DNA from: Atrina japonica
Lineage: Eukaryota > Mollusca > Bivalvia > Pterioida > Pinnidae
DNA length: 64,000 nucleotides
Reading direction: 5' to 3'
Assembly (NCBI GenBank): GCA_030159075.1
Contig: BROG01000915.1
Span: 87,001 to 151,000 of the forward strand
In this document: positions 36,850 through 48,994 of the stretch, in pieces
Layout of the letters: the number at the start of each line of letters is the position of its first letter
Position numbering within the stretch: the stretch's first letter is position 1
Program-made: the position numbers and the translations under genes
Notes under the pieces: model-generated
What the model was told of the DNA's origin: nothing
The model's input: only the letters and a program-made list of their open reading frames with translations
Databases searched by the model: none

Positions 36850-37970
36850 AATTATTCGGGTAAAATAATGTCATGAAAGCTAAATTTTCATAAAACATGT
36901 TCTGATTTCTGTTAAAATAGTATTTCCACATATAACTTTTTACTGTGATCAGTACATTTTTTCACATTTTGGAGAAAATTTTATGCAGTTAACGGGAATT
37001 TTTGGTTTAACCTGATATGCAATTAAAAGGAATATTTAACATATAAGAGTTAGGAAATGGTTTTGTGTTTTGAGTTCTTATGCAATAAACATGAATATGC
37101 AATTAAGTGGAATCAAATATATATCAAGTTATCTATTATGCTGTTACTTAGATTATACTACTTATAATATATAACACTTTTAAATATCATGTAATCTTAA
37201 TATTTATAATCAATTTCTAATCTATTGTAACTCGCAAGATTCTCACAAATTTGTACAAAATGTCATATGTGCAGGCAAATGTTCTCTGAAAGAAAGCTTT
37301 AAAATAAACATGCATACATATGTTTATCCAATTTACTATAAGTTTTGCTTATGGAAAATTTAAAATTCTGATTTAATTTCAAGGCCACCTTTATTCCTAG
37401 GTTAATAACTAAGTATATCCATTTATCAAATACATGTGTAAATGAAGTCCTAGAATACAAATTCCACTGCAATGAATCCTTGATCATGTTGGTTACAACC
37501 GTATCAATTACAATGTTTCATGTTTATTCATGTTTCTGTCATTTCAGTTTTCATACATGTGATAAACTATGCATATCAGTGGTGCTTAAACATTGTTCTC
37601 TTATTTCAAAGATCTATATCCCAGGGATCTAGATGTTAACATGTTTATTTCATATCAAGATGACAATAAAACAACAATATAAACAAATAAATATTTTCAC
37701 AAAATTTATAGATTATTTTAAGTAGCAAGAGCGTACTTGAGAAAATGTCAATTTCTCAGTTTATTAGATTGACATTTTGTTAACAGAGACTAGACATGTT
37801 TTGGGGAGGTATATTTATTACACTTTCATTATACATAAACTCAATTAAGCCAAAGAGAGTAAACTAAAGTGTTGACCAAGCAATATATATGTACAGGTAT
37901 AAAAGCATAGTAATTGAGATATTATTTTACTCGAGTTTTCCTGATATTTAAATTCTGAATTGATCATTTC
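36850..37970. other. 3' part of intron 2, nothing recognised
   Basis: AT-rich DNA ending in the acceptor ATTGATCATTTCAG at 37972. Confidence 0.4.
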
Positions 37971-37972
37971 AG

Positions 37973-39381
37973 GTGACACTACAGAAAGTAAAACAGACAA
38001 TCCACAAGAGACAAGTGAACAAGATTTAACCAAAGAAGAGAAGGCTTCTGAAGAGGAAACAAAAACAGAAACTATACAGAATGAAGGTGTTGTAGAGGAT
38101 CAAAGTGATAAACAAACTAAATTTGAAGAAAGTTCAGGTAATCAGAATAATAGTGACGTTGGTACTGAGACATTAGACGACTCTAAGGACAACAAAGAAA
38201 AATCACCTGAAACAGAAGAAACAGAAGATTCGAATACTGACACAATTGATATGGATACAGAAAAGCAGGCGAAAAATGCCAGTGGTGGCGAAGATGGCGC
38301 AGAGACAAAGAAAGAGCCAGTTGAAGACTCTAAAGATGAAAGTACAAAAGATTCTGCTTCAGCCGGTGTAGTCCTTGCAACAATTGAATCAGAGGAACCA
38401 AAGAAAGATGAAGAAAAGCAAAAAGAAGAAGCTAGAAAGAAAGAAGAGGAAGAAAAACAGGCAGAGGAAGCGAGACTGAAAGCAGAAGAAGAAGCTAAAA
38501 AGGCTGACGAAGAAGCAAAAATGAAAGCAGAGGAAGAAGCAAAACAAAAGGCTCAGGAAGAAGAGGCAAAACGAAAAGCTGAAGAGGAGGCGGCGAGACA
38601 AAAAGCTGAAGAGGAGGAGGCAAAAAGAATAGCTGAAGAGGAAGAGGCAAAAAGAGTAGCTGAAGATGAGGCAAAAAGAAAAGCTGAGGAGGAGGCAAAA
38701 AGAATAGCTGAAGAGGAGGAGGCAAAAAGAAAAGCTGAGGAGGAGGAGGCAAAAAGGAAAGCCGAAGAAGAAGAGGCTACAAAAATGACTGAGGAGTTAG
38801 CAAAACAAAATGCTGAGGAGGAGGCAAAACTAAAGACTGAAGAAAATTCAAAACAAAATACTGAGGGGGATACACAGGTGCAAGAAAATGAGGCAGAGGT
38901 AGTGGAAAAAACAGATAAAGAAAACGAAGAAGAAAAACAAATGATATCATCTCTAGAAAACCAAACAGCGGAAAAGGAAGCATTTCAGTCAGTCGTGGAT
39001 GAAAATGCTATTTTGAAAGATGAAATCGAGAAACTGAAATTGAAATATGAAAAAATCAATGGCACATACACACAAATGGAAAATGAAGTTGAAAGACTTA
39101 CGACGGAAAATAACGAGAGAAAAGAACATGAAAATGCCCTAAAAAGTGAACTGGAACAACTAAGAGGTCAAAGTTCAAATGGTACTGATGAAGTGCGAGA
39201 GCAAAAAATAAAGGATTTGGAGAAGAAATTAATCAGACTAGCAAAAGATGATGAAGAAAAAAGCAAACAAATCAATACATTGAATAAAGAATTAAAACAA
39301 ACCAAATCGGAACTTCAACAAAAAGGATCAGGTGGTTCTAATGGAGACAAAAATCAATCCAAGGCATGCGTTATTTTGTAA
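37973..39381 (+). CDS. last exon of the acidic coiled-coil protein with CaaX box
   Basis: The exon enters in phase 1 after ATCATTTCAG and encodes 468 complete codons, giving about 643 residues with exons 1 and 2. The first 150 residues are acidic and disordered (NNSDVGTETLDDSKDNKEKS). About 150 residues follow of a charged repeat built on A-E-E-E-A-K-R-K, with 4 to 12 residues per step, typical of a single alpha helix. A heptad-like coiled coil of about 110 residues comes next (NAILKDEIEKLKLKYEKI; EQKIKDLEKKLIRLA), then a Gly/Ser/Asn linker. The protein ends in KACVIL, a CaaX motif with Leu in the last place, which in known proteins directs geranylgeranylation. The product is thus likely a membrane-tethered, extended cytoplasmic protein. 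The long antisense Phe/Leu/Pro frames are shadows. The exact family is not recognised. Confidence 0.85.
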
Positions 39382-40215
39382 GTGACAGCTATAAAATGAA
39401 ATATTTTGTTTACATTTCTGTCGTAAGCTCATTGAAGCATCATAGTGATAACATTTCAGTTGATCTAGTCTACTTGATATCAAATGTGTATTCTGTTAAA
39501 ATGATTCTGGACTATCTAATTCAGTCTTTTTATTTTATGTACATCCCATCCTATGAAATGACGGACTTCCTAAAGCAGTAGGTTTGATATTTAATTGAAA
39601 TGTATTTATCAGATGCACTTATATTTGAGGAACACACCTTGATAAACTAAAACCATAATTCAGGAATATGAGACTACAGGTATGCATTTATCAGAATGTG
39701 TAACTGGCAAACTTGATATTCACAAACCAGGACCCGCGATCATGAAGCAGTTTCTGAGTTACAGTCAATTCTAGATTACATTTACTCCAGTATCAAATGT
39801 TTTACCAGTGTGCAAAATGCAGCTAAATACAAACTTTGAGTTAAACACGGGGAAACTTTTATTTCCTTGGTGATTGAAAATTGGACCTAATAATGCTGGA
39901 CTCGGATCGATACTGGTTTAAGGTGATTTTTGTAAGCTGTAAGCTGGTATTTATGTACATATGTATATATTTAATATTATTTATCTATCATCTGTGATAC
40001 GTTTGTTGTGATACATATTTCAGCATTTGATACATTATTTATTGATCAGGGAATGGAATGAGAATAAATTATAGGAATAACTGAGTATGTATATTGATTG
40101 GATGGAAATCTGCTAGTCACATTGATCAATTTATCTGTATGTCCATTTTTCTCATAAAAACAACATTGGGAAACATTGAAATTTTTTGCAAAATAAAGAT
40201 TCAGTAAAAAACCGA
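39382..40215 (+). other. 3' UTR of the acidic coiled-coil protein gene
   Basis: AT-rich, without an extended frame belonging to the gene. It ends near the AATAAA at 40192-40197. Confidence 0.6.
40192..40197 (+). terminator. poly(A) signal AATAAA
   Basis: A canonical hexamer 811 bp after the stop codon, in GCAAAATAAAGATTC. Confidence 0.6.
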
Positions 40216-40219
40216 TATG

Positions 40220-40940
40220 ACGGTAGTAATGTTTAAGTAATTTCTATAGCATGTGCAAGGTACGGCAGTTCTGTTACTTTGTGAGCAAAACTTAAAATGA
40301 TGTGTATTGACCCCTATGTACGTATCTATCACGACAGTGTTATTTATTGTTCCACTATGGACTAGTAAAACTCCGAACAGAGGTATCGGCTAGCAGTTAT
40401 GTGGCAGAACCACTTAGTGTTAAATTTTATATAACGAACTCCTTAGGGCTACAAGAACACAGGTCTTTATAGGGAGGTGGTCTTTATATAAAGGTTGATT
40501 TGTACACAAATGGTACTATTGCGGACAGCAAAAAAAAAACGGTCTTTATGACCAGGTGGTCTTTATACACAAGTGATCAATAAAGCAGATTTTACTGTGA
40601 TTTAAAGTAAAAATGAAGAAGTACCAATGAATAAAAGAAATTTTAACTCTATTAGAATACGACAATTTGGATATATATGGTCTCAACATGAAGAACAATT
40701 GCGAATCCCAAACGGGGTGGTGGGGGAGGTCCGGAAGGAGTCAGCGTCCCATGTTAGCATGTCACACGCGTCGCAAATGTTACATGGAGACCTCTTGTGT
40801 GAACTATTAATCAATGAAACGAGATGATAACATATTTATTTAAAGTTTCTTTGGGATAGCTACCACTCATTTGTAATATTGTGACAAACTCACAAGCGGA
40901 CAATGTGGGTTCGAATACCTCAGGTCAGGTCAGCCCTAAT
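40220..40940. repeat. decayed dispersed repeats downstream of the gene
   Basis: A GGTCTTTATA motif recurs in direct and inverse order at 40460-40575, flanked by a TTTTACTGTGAT end. This may be another hairpin family related to the GGTCTCTCAA elements. At 40620-40800 the GGTGGTGGGGGAGGTCCGGA block resembles 43180-43210. Confidence 0.4.
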
Positions 40941-40948
40941 AATTTTAA

Positions 40949-41240
40949 AGAGGCATTAGCTATGTTTTGTTCAAAACTATTTTCTTCATTTTTTACTACT
41001 TAGATTGCTATACAATAACAAAAAATTTTTTTAATTCCCATATATTTTGTGAAAATTGCTTGAGAAACACAAATTTGGCACTTTTTCACTTGCAATTGAT
41101 TAACTCAATCCTACTGTTTGTATATAAATACCACACTGGACCTAATTTTTCACAAAATATATAAGAACATAAGATGTGCATGCCTGTGTAGCTTTTATAT
41201 AATATTGTACATCAATTACAAGTAGTAAACCGGAAGTTTT
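40949..41240. mobile_element. hairpin MITE, GGGGCATTAGCT family, inverted interior
   Basis: It begins AAAGAGGCATTAGCTATGTT. The interior matches 2800-3010 in the opposite order (CAATTGATTAACTCAATCCTAC; TATTTTGTGAAAATTGCTTG). The far end has decayed near CCGGAAGTTT. Confidence 0.65.
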
Positions 41241-41496
41241 ATAGGGTACATTTTTCTTCGAATGTGCATAATATTAATACGAACCATGTCGGAACGGAAC
41301 AATTTGGAAAAGGTCTATTATCTTTTATGAGCCGGGTCCGAAGTCAAAAGCTCTACTCGATACACAGGCTTTTAAAATATTTCTGATTTTAAGATGAAAC
41401 GTACAGAATTTACGCTGCAACTGGATATCTGTGTGTGTAATTATGAGATATATTTGTAAATAATAAAAACATGAATTTCTTATTTAAAGAAAACTA

Positions 41497-41945
41497 GACG
41501 TGCCAAAATTGAGTCAACCTTTTATATATTTTTCTCTATATATCCATACAAATTAACAATTTTTCCGAACACTCACGGATAGTCATTTTTAAAAAAAAAA
41601 AACTTTGAAAAAACTTATCTCAAACAATATCTCACAGTTTCATTGTGTATTTACCTATTGTGTTCAAATTTTCTGTTTGAAGATTAAATCAACATACCCT
41701 ATAAACACATATCAAAAAGAGACATTAAGAGTTTGTATCCTGCAAAACTCACCAAAGCTATAAAACTAAACAATGAAACTTTATAACAAAACAAACACAT
41801 AAACTTCAAAATATTCATAGTTAATTAGGGGAAATTGTGTTGAAATTGAATATGAAATGGCTTCGAAATAATTTGTTTTGAAATATGTGGTTTTGTATTA
41901 AATATATAGATAAAAATCAAAAAGTTGCATCAATTTTGGCACGTC
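41497..41945. mobile_element. MITE with perfect 16-bp ends and ACTA target duplication
   Basis: GACGTGCCAAAATTGA at 41497-41512 is matched exactly in inverse at 41930-41945. Both sides carry ACTA (41493-41496 and 41946-41949), a likely target-site duplication. It is 449 bp, AT-rich and non-coding, and apparently a recent insertion because both ends are intact. Confidence 0.75.
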
Positions 41946-41949
41946 ACTA

Positions 41950-43590
41950 TGAAAACCATGGGGTTATAACCATACTAAATGCATTTTTCTGTGTAGCCTG
42001 TCATATCCAAAAACAAAGTAAATAGAATCGTCTGTCAAGTTAAGTGAATCGGACAATATACGGGCGGTATATTCACCACAGATGTCATGGAAACGTTCTT
42101 TTCCAAGAGGTGTCAAAAGTTCAAAGCAAAAGAAACTAATTTTACACAATACAATGATACGATATAATATCATGACGGTTCTTTAGGATCAACATTTCAA
42201 ACCGCGAAAATCTTATAAAATGTTTTCAACTTCAATTAAAGTATATCCTTTCATAAGGAATGAAAATGTTACTATATAGTATTACATACTTAAAATCGAG
42301 AAAGACGTATTGTATATCACATTGAATATAACAGTTAATTTTAAATTATTGTTAAGCGATTGATTTTAGATATTGTTAAAGGAACATAAATGCAGGAAAG
42401 CTGTAAACATTACTTAAAGTTGATGAATTCATAATGATTTTATAAATTTATAAGAAAATGTTTGAATAATATTATCACAAGTGCTTAATTGTAATCGGTA
42501 TCACATAAACGTTGGATAATCGCCAACATATGGTGGTAAATAAACGAGATAATAATCACTCTTTAATTATCTACGCCTGCTGCACATGCGCAATTGTGGT
42601 TGCAAAACGCCAGACATGATGACATTTCTTCCTGTCATAATAGATTAAAAGTGGAAATCGTGACTGTAGATTTGTGTGATCAAAGTATTAAAATTTGATA
42701 CATCCGAAATCTATTGGCTACACAAACAAACACTGCAATGTTTAGTTTGTTCTCCGGATAATAGAGAGTGTATATGCGCGACCATTTAAAGGGCGATATA
42801 GATTTTCGTGATCTTTGGTCTGTCGGAGACAAACGTGACACACTTTCTGGCTTTAATCCTATTAAGCTTATTTATGTTATTATAAAAGATATTATGACAA
42901 CGCAGATGACTATCAAATGAAATCATAATGTTATACATACCTTTACATGTGTATTGTAAGTTCCAGATAAAATATTGAAATGCGATATTAGCTGATACCA
43001 TATCGGTCTAAAAGTAAAATATTTTCAATATACATGTAGTTATGACTGAATCGTCACAACGTCTATGATATATTGAAAAAGTTCCAATGGATATTCGAAA
43101 CTCCAAGTCCACTATAACACGACAATTTAGATATAACAACATCTCAACACGAACAACAATTGCAAAGAAAAAACGGAATGGGACCAGGTGTCCGGGAGGA
43201 GAAATGAATCAAAACCTGCAGTCACAGGGAGATGCGCTTTACTATGTGTATTTTGTTTAATTTTCCAGTTACACGTATTTGCATCCTGCTTTCTTTTACG
43301 ACTGTTGCTTTTTAAAAAGAATGACATTACTTTTTGGCCTTCGGACTAAACTTTTCCAGAACTTTGGCCGCTATTTGACTGCTTTTTTAAATTACAACCC
43401 GACATTTTCTCTGTTGAGAGTGGGTTCTCTCAGAAGGCTTTAGCATTATATTAGATTTATTATTTGGCCTTGTATGACAACACTTTCTCTTTCGGAAATA
43501 ATCATTTTTGTTGAATAAGAGCTCTCATGATTGACAGAAACGATCGTCTTGAGCATTTGTTTTGGCCTCTTTTGTACAACTATAACTCAG
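41950..43590. other. intergenic DNA with one shared unexplained block
   Basis: 41950-42070 resembles 12750-12860 (see that entry). The minus-strand frame at 41964-42173 starts with a hydrophobic stretch (ILYRIIVLCKISFFCFELL), but no splice sites or homology support it. The rest is AT-rich, with a CpG-richer patch at 42580-42850. Confidence 0.3.
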
Positions 43591-43592
43591 TA

Positions 43593-43767
43593 CAGACCCA
43601 TTCACGATAACGGCGGCACTGTAACTTTGAGTGGCAAAATGATACAGATTCTCGGAAATTGACGTCAAGAAACGAACAGTTACTATAACGACGTCCATGT
43701 TTTCGCATGCATCTGTATCATTTTGCCACTAAAAGTCACGAGACCGCAGTTAATGTGAACGGGTCTA
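43593..43767. mobile_element. hairpin MITE with ~55-bp arms
   Basis: The left arm (GACCCATTCACGATAAC, then GAGTGGCAAAATGATACAGA) returns in inverse at 43712-43767 (TCTGTATCATTTTGCCACT, then GTTAATGTGAACGGGTCT), with a loop of about 65 bp. Confidence 0.8.
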
Positions 43768-43874
43768 TATTATGTATATGTTTTGTTAATAATATTGACA
43801 CTGGAACTTCAAACAGTATCCTAGGAATAAATTATTTGCTTTGTAAGATTGTCATGATAAAAAAATCAAATAAT

Positions 43875-44074
43875 GTAAATCCGGTTTTATTCCAAATAAT
43901 TTTTTTTCTGTGAAATTGCGCGAGCTATCGCTCGTGAAAATAAAATCATCGCGTAATGAAGTATGATAACAGTATGATGAAATGGGCATTCGAAATCGCG
44001 AAAATATTATCTTGCGAATAAATTTAGAACTTTTATATCGTGAAAATAAAACCCGCGAAAATTTCCGGATTTAC
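43875..44074. mobile_element. hairpin MITE, GTAAATCCGG ends
   Basis: GTAAATCCGG at 43875-43884 and CCGGATTTAC at 44065-44074 are exact inverse ends. Inside, repeated TCGTGAAAATAAAA and TCGCGAAAAT blocks pair with TTTTATTCC. 200 bp, non-coding. Confidence 0.75.
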
Positions 44075-44079
44075 AGTAG

Positions 44080-45670
44080 ATGGAATATACTATCATAATG
44101 AGTCAGGCTGTTCTATCGAATTCTTAACAATAATCGTGTGCGAAAAAATAGGATCATTTCTTCTACCCTTGATCGATTTCCAATTTCCAATCGAAAGGAC
44201 AAATAAGTAAAGAAAATTAGCGGACAGTATTGAAATGTTGCCTCTGCTGTGAGTAAATATATGAATGTGTCATCACATGAGAGACACACACAGACAGAGT
44301 GTATCAAAATGTACAAGATGATGTTTTATTCATTTGATAATGACAATTTTCATACACATGGCATTGCGATATCCCATCGAACTAGAAATTATGATACAAC
44401 TGAGTCAAGTACACAAGCTCCCTACTTAGTAGGCAGTTTACTTACTATAGGAAAAACACCAGCTTTGTTTACAACATGGGCGCAGACATTTTGGACACCC
44501 AAAGTTGTGCGGAGGGTAAAATGAGCCCAGTGATCTGATTGGTCATTAAATGAAAAAATTAGTTTTGCCATTAATAAGTGAAATAAAGGTGATAAAAAAG
44601 ATACATGAATATTGGTAGTACTTTGGAAATTATAGGGTTGACGGTTGAAAATTGAAAGGGAGGGGTCATATGAGAATAGATATTTTCCTTTGGTGCGGAA
44701 TACTACGAGTTGTAAACAAGTGAAAATTTGAAGTAAAAATGCAACGGCAACCTATACTTTTGATTGCAAATTTTGTTATCAAAAATTTTGATCTTTCACC
44801 ACAGGGTACTTATTTGACCCAGATATAATAAACATGGGAGTGACAGTGACCTGAAGTTTTGTAAATTAGCATTGAGGCCTATGGGAAAATATTTGGTGGT
44901 GTCTGTCCTATAGACACAGGCAGAAAATTAGGCTTTACGACAATCGCGACAATTTCAGATTTCCCATCGTACATATATTTCTCAATGATCCGATATGTCA
45001 GGGTGTGTTCAACATATGAACATTCGTATACGGAGGTACACAATTCACGGACAAATTATTGACACAGGGATATCGAAAAATCACGTGTGATGTCAACTCT
45101 CAACAAGATTTACGGTCGGTATAATGATCCTGTTTGCGATTACTCTGTTTCACTAAAGGAAATGTTGAGATGCCTGTTCGATAGTAGTTATTGAGACGTG
45201 TGTACGAAGTGTGACGAGGATTTTGTACCTCGTTTATTTCTATCCTGCTTGCATTTTTTCTGTTTTTTATGAATATCGTATATTTCTTTTTAAATATCCC
45301 AGTATCATATGAGCTACAGAATTATTCATCTTATTCACTATGCCACGAAAAAACAGTTATAATAGTCTTGTTTGCGATTACTCTGATTCACTAAGTGAAA
45401 TGTTGAGTTTCATTTTATCGAAAGAAATACATTGAGAGGTTAGAAGTGTTAAAACATAATTATGTGGAATGTTAATCATTTAAACTAAGTATTATATGCA
45501 GACAAGTGTTTTTTCCTATTTAACTTTTGATGATGATTTTACATCCGTGTTATATACCGCGAAATATTTATCGTTAATTGAACCTTACAAGTATCTGTTC
45601 CATTGCTCTTAACATTATCAAACATTTTCATTATTGACACTATCGTTTAAAATACGTGTGATAAATTTTA
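44080..45670. other. intergenic DNA with a diverged 45-bp direct duplication
   Basis: CTGTTTGCGATTACTCTGTT at 45130 and CTTGTTTGCGATTACTCTGA at 45365, both followed by TCACTAARKGAAATGTTGAG, are two copies 240 bp apart. No gene is seen. Confidence 0.35.
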
Positions 45671-45671
45671 T

Positions 45672-45880
45672 GCATGTATGTATGTCTATCTGTCTGTCTG
45701 CTTGTCTGTCTGCCTGCCTGCCTGTCTGTCTGTCTGCCTGTCTGTCTGTCTGCCTGTATGTGTGTGTGTGTATGTATGTATGTATGTATGTATGTATGTA
45801 TGTATATGTATGTGTGTGTGTGTATGTATGTATGTATGTATGTATGTATGTATGTATGTATGTATGTATGTATGTATGTT
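45672..45880. repeat. compound tetranucleotide microsatellite
   Basis: (TGTC/TGCC)n followed by (TG)n and (TATG)n over about 200 bp. All three frames stay open across it, producing false Cys/Val/Tyr proteins. Confidence 0.97.
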
Positions 45881-46016
45881 CAGGAACGTAAAATGGTTGA
45901 AAACATTTATTTTATCTATCTTTCAAAAATCTTACAACATTACGTGTTTATGAGACAATGGAAATGATTTATTTAAAAGTGAACACTAATTAAATTATCC
46001 CTCGCATAACTGTACT

Positions 46017-46230
46017 GTATACCTGGAAATGTTCGTCCCTGCTTATTTTCGCCCTTTTATGATATATTCAAGCTGTCTTAAATTCGCCCAAAATCATTAG
46101 TTTCAAGGTGATATGTATGTTTGTGCTTCAACCAATTAGCTTGAAAATGTCGCTTTCATTTCAATTTCTAACTCTCATCTAAAGGCGAAGGCAGCGGAGA
46201 TTAAACAGGAGTGAAATTTTCCAAGTATAC
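46017..46230. mobile_element. MITE, GTATACCTGGAAA family, copy 1
   Basis: GTATACCTGGAAA at the left and TTTCCAAGTATAC at the right are inverse ends (12 of 13). Internal TTATTTTCGCCCTTT and GGCGAAGG are shared with the copy at 58685-58903. Confidence 0.75.
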
Positions 46231-46597
46231 ATTTTTTTTTTGTAAAGACAAAATGTTTAATATATCTACTGATAACATACTTTACAGTTTGATTACTGCA
46301 AAGCGTATTTAAAACGTATAATAGCAAAAACTCTCCAAACTTTAATGTTTGGTTTAACGTGATATACATCGTAAAACACTGGTCATACACACTGCGCGTT
46401 TACAATGATATATTAAGCGGTTTCTTGATTTCCTGTATTTTGTTATTCGATACAAATTTGACCTAAAACATACAATAAACTTATATAAATTGAAATAACC
46501 ACAAAACACTGAAACAACTATACAATGTACACAACTCTGGAAAACAAATAAACCGTTTGTGCTCACAAAACAATTTACCGGATGTTGAAGAGTAGTA

Positions 46598-46690
46598 TCA
46601 CGTTCCCACTTTTTTATTTACCGGGGGTTTTATAAAATGGTCCAATTATGGTAAATCCCCCTGGTAAATCCAAAACGTGGTAACATGATA
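46598..46690. mobile_element. diverged copy of the CATGTTCCCACTTTTT palindrome
   Basis: ATCACGTTCCCACTTTTT, ATTTACCGGGGGTTTTA, then GGTAAATCCCCCTGG and CGTGGTAACATGAT. It has the same order as the perfect palindrome at 46999-47118, but with mutations and a deleted centre. Confidence 0.6.
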
Positions 46691-46998
46691 GTAGACTAGT
46701 TGTCCTGTCCTGTCATTTTTCTTTATTATATGCAGGTAACTATATTTCAAATAACATTTTGTTCTGTTTCAAACGACAATCGATCGCGCAACCTATCGTG
46801 TCAGTGCTGACAATTTATTGTCAATGGTGACAGTCTTTCGTGTCAGTCGGCCATGTCAATGATGAGAGTATATCGTGTCAACGATGCGGGTCGGTCGTAT
46901 TTCAACTGGCAGCCAATCGTATCTTACATTTGTCTTTCCTCAGACAACAACATTTCCGTTGTTTAAACACATCACGTGGTCTACATCTTTGTTATATT

Positions 46999-47118
46999 TA
47001 TCATGTTCCCACTTTTTGATTTACCAGGGGTTTTACCAAAAAGTGGGAACATGATAAAATTATCATGTTCCCACTTTTTGGTAAAACCCCTGGTAAATCA
47101 AAAAGTGGGAACATGATA
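46999..47118. mobile_element. perfect 58-bp palindrome with 4-bp spacer
   Basis: Positions 46999-47056 and 47061-47118 are exact inverse copies, separated by AAAT. Each arm itself begins TATCATGTTCCCACTTTTTG and ends with the inverse of that 20-mer, so the structure is a dimer of a smaller hairpin. It has no coding capacity. Confidence 0.9.
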
Positions 47119-47119
47119 T

Positions 47120-48370
47120 ATTGAAGACAAGAGGCACAAGGGGTATTAAGTCACTTATCTGGCAAGATTGGTCAACACTGCAAAAAAAAATTAAAAATGT
47201 GTAGAAGATAAAATGGCTAATAAACATGAAAACAGTAGGCTCATTGGGGGCCTTAATAATCACCTGAGTGAAATGCATTTTACTGACAATATACTGAAAA
47301 GCAACCAAAAGCTTGAAAAATTCATTGAAATGGAGAATTAACTTGCATAAGGGTAGACTTGCCTTGCCGATATTTTTATAGATCTTTCAAGATAATTAGA
47401 AAACATGCAAAATTAAATCTTAAAAAGGAACTAACTTTCAAAAGGATCACCCTCACAAGGGTTAAGGTGACAGTTCAATTCCTGTTACTTTTTCGTAGAT
47501 TTTGGCCCTATTGACTGTTTTGTAGATATTTGCATGCTGAACATTTGTACTTCTTTCACTTTTACTCTACCTATTATACTTTTCAAGACAATGTCAAAAA
47601 AACATCCAAAAACATGAAAAATTCACATAAAAGGGGAAATAACTCACATAAAGGTTGACCCGACAATTTCCACCAAAATGAAATATTTGTAGATTTTTGC
47701 AATCTGCGAACTTTATGCTGCTTTACATGGCTATACTTCCTGTCAAGTTTGGTTCAAATTGGTCTAATGGTTCTGGAGAAGTAGTAAAAATGTTGAAAAT
47801 TTTACAAAATAACATATATTTTCCATTTACTTAGGTGCCTGTGACCTTCACCTTTAACCCCATGACCTTGAAATTTTGTCAAAATGATCATCAGATAATT
47901 CCTAACAACTTTCTCATATATCTTTGTATGCAAAACGTCGATCAGTTTAAACAATTTGTAATACAAATATACCTTGTGTTACTGAAGCGCCCCTAGTGGC
48001 TCGTTTATGAACAGATTTCATTTTCGTTCGCAAACTTTGTAGATATTGACTTGTTTAACAAGCATGCATACAAAATATGAAATTCATCTGTTCATCATTG
48101 GTTCATGAGAAGAAGAGTTTTAAAGATGTACCAAGTTTTGGTCCTTTAAGGTCCCTTTTATGGCCCCTATTGGTCTCATCTCTTTTCCATTCGCAAACTG
48201 TCCGCGGCTTTACATGGGGATGCTATATGCCAAGTTAAGTAAAAATTGACCCACTGGTTCTTGAGAAGATGTTTAAATGCAAAAGTTAACAAATGACGAC
48301 GACGGACGACGGTCGCCGGACCTTTGGCTATAGCAATAGCTCACTTGACCCTTCGGGCCAGTTAAGCTAA
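47120..48370. repeat. long dispersed molluscan repeat
   Basis: This stretch has repeated TCAAGTTTGGTTCAAATTGG, GGTTCTGGAGAAG and GGTTCATGAGAAGAAG modules and ends in GACGACGGACGACGGTCGCC followed by AGCTCACTTGACCCTTCGG. The same modules are found at 49470-49720. No coding frame survives. Confidence 0.55.
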
Positions 48371-48819
48371 AAATGGTGCCCAAGTAGGGAGACAAATTAG
48401 TTGTATTGTCCCAAAAGATAAGATAATATGAAAACGATGGCGATAACATCTGGGATAAGATAACAAGCTTTTGTCACCACATCAGATGTATTCCATTGAA
48501 AAACAGAAATTAGATTTATCACAAATTACAGTTTCATTTCAGTTTTACCAACACTCAAATCAAAGTGAAAGTGATAAAATATAATTATCATGGCTAGCGT
48601 ATAATCATATTCAAAATCAGTATGCCATAACTAGGGTATTATGTCATGATTGAAAATCTTATCAAAATACAAAATTAAAAGGAATAATAGGTCACTCATT
48701 GGTAAATTATAACTGTCCATTATCCGACGTCACCAGATTAACTCAATACTCAATTAACTTTTTATGATTTTAAGATAGAAAACCTGAATCATACTGAAAC
48801 TTCAAAATAAAAAGTTATT

Positions 48820-48906
48820 TGCTAGATTAACTAGAAAGTATTTTAAGTTATATAGAAAAAAGGAAGGAAAAGATATTGAAGATCAGCAGCTAGAAGAATA
48901 GTCATG

Positions 48907-48991
<85 letters not shown>
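48820..48991. repeat. (AT)n with an 85-bp flank duplicated at 50140
   Basis: The flank beginning TTGCTAGATTAACTAGAAAG and containing AAAAAAGGAAGGAAAAGATA occurs again at 50140-50222, in both cases directly followed by a long (AT)n tract (here 48909-48991). Confidence 0.9.

Positions 48992-48994
<3 letters not shown>

Noticed and set aside
38389..38983. Antisense Phe/Leu/Pro-rich frames
   Set aside because: They are mirror images of the Glu/Lys/Ala repeat of the real exon on the plus strand.
45634..45967. Cys/Val/Tyr-rich proteins in three frames
   Set aside because: All frames are open because a tetranucleotide repeat has no stops. There is no independent support.
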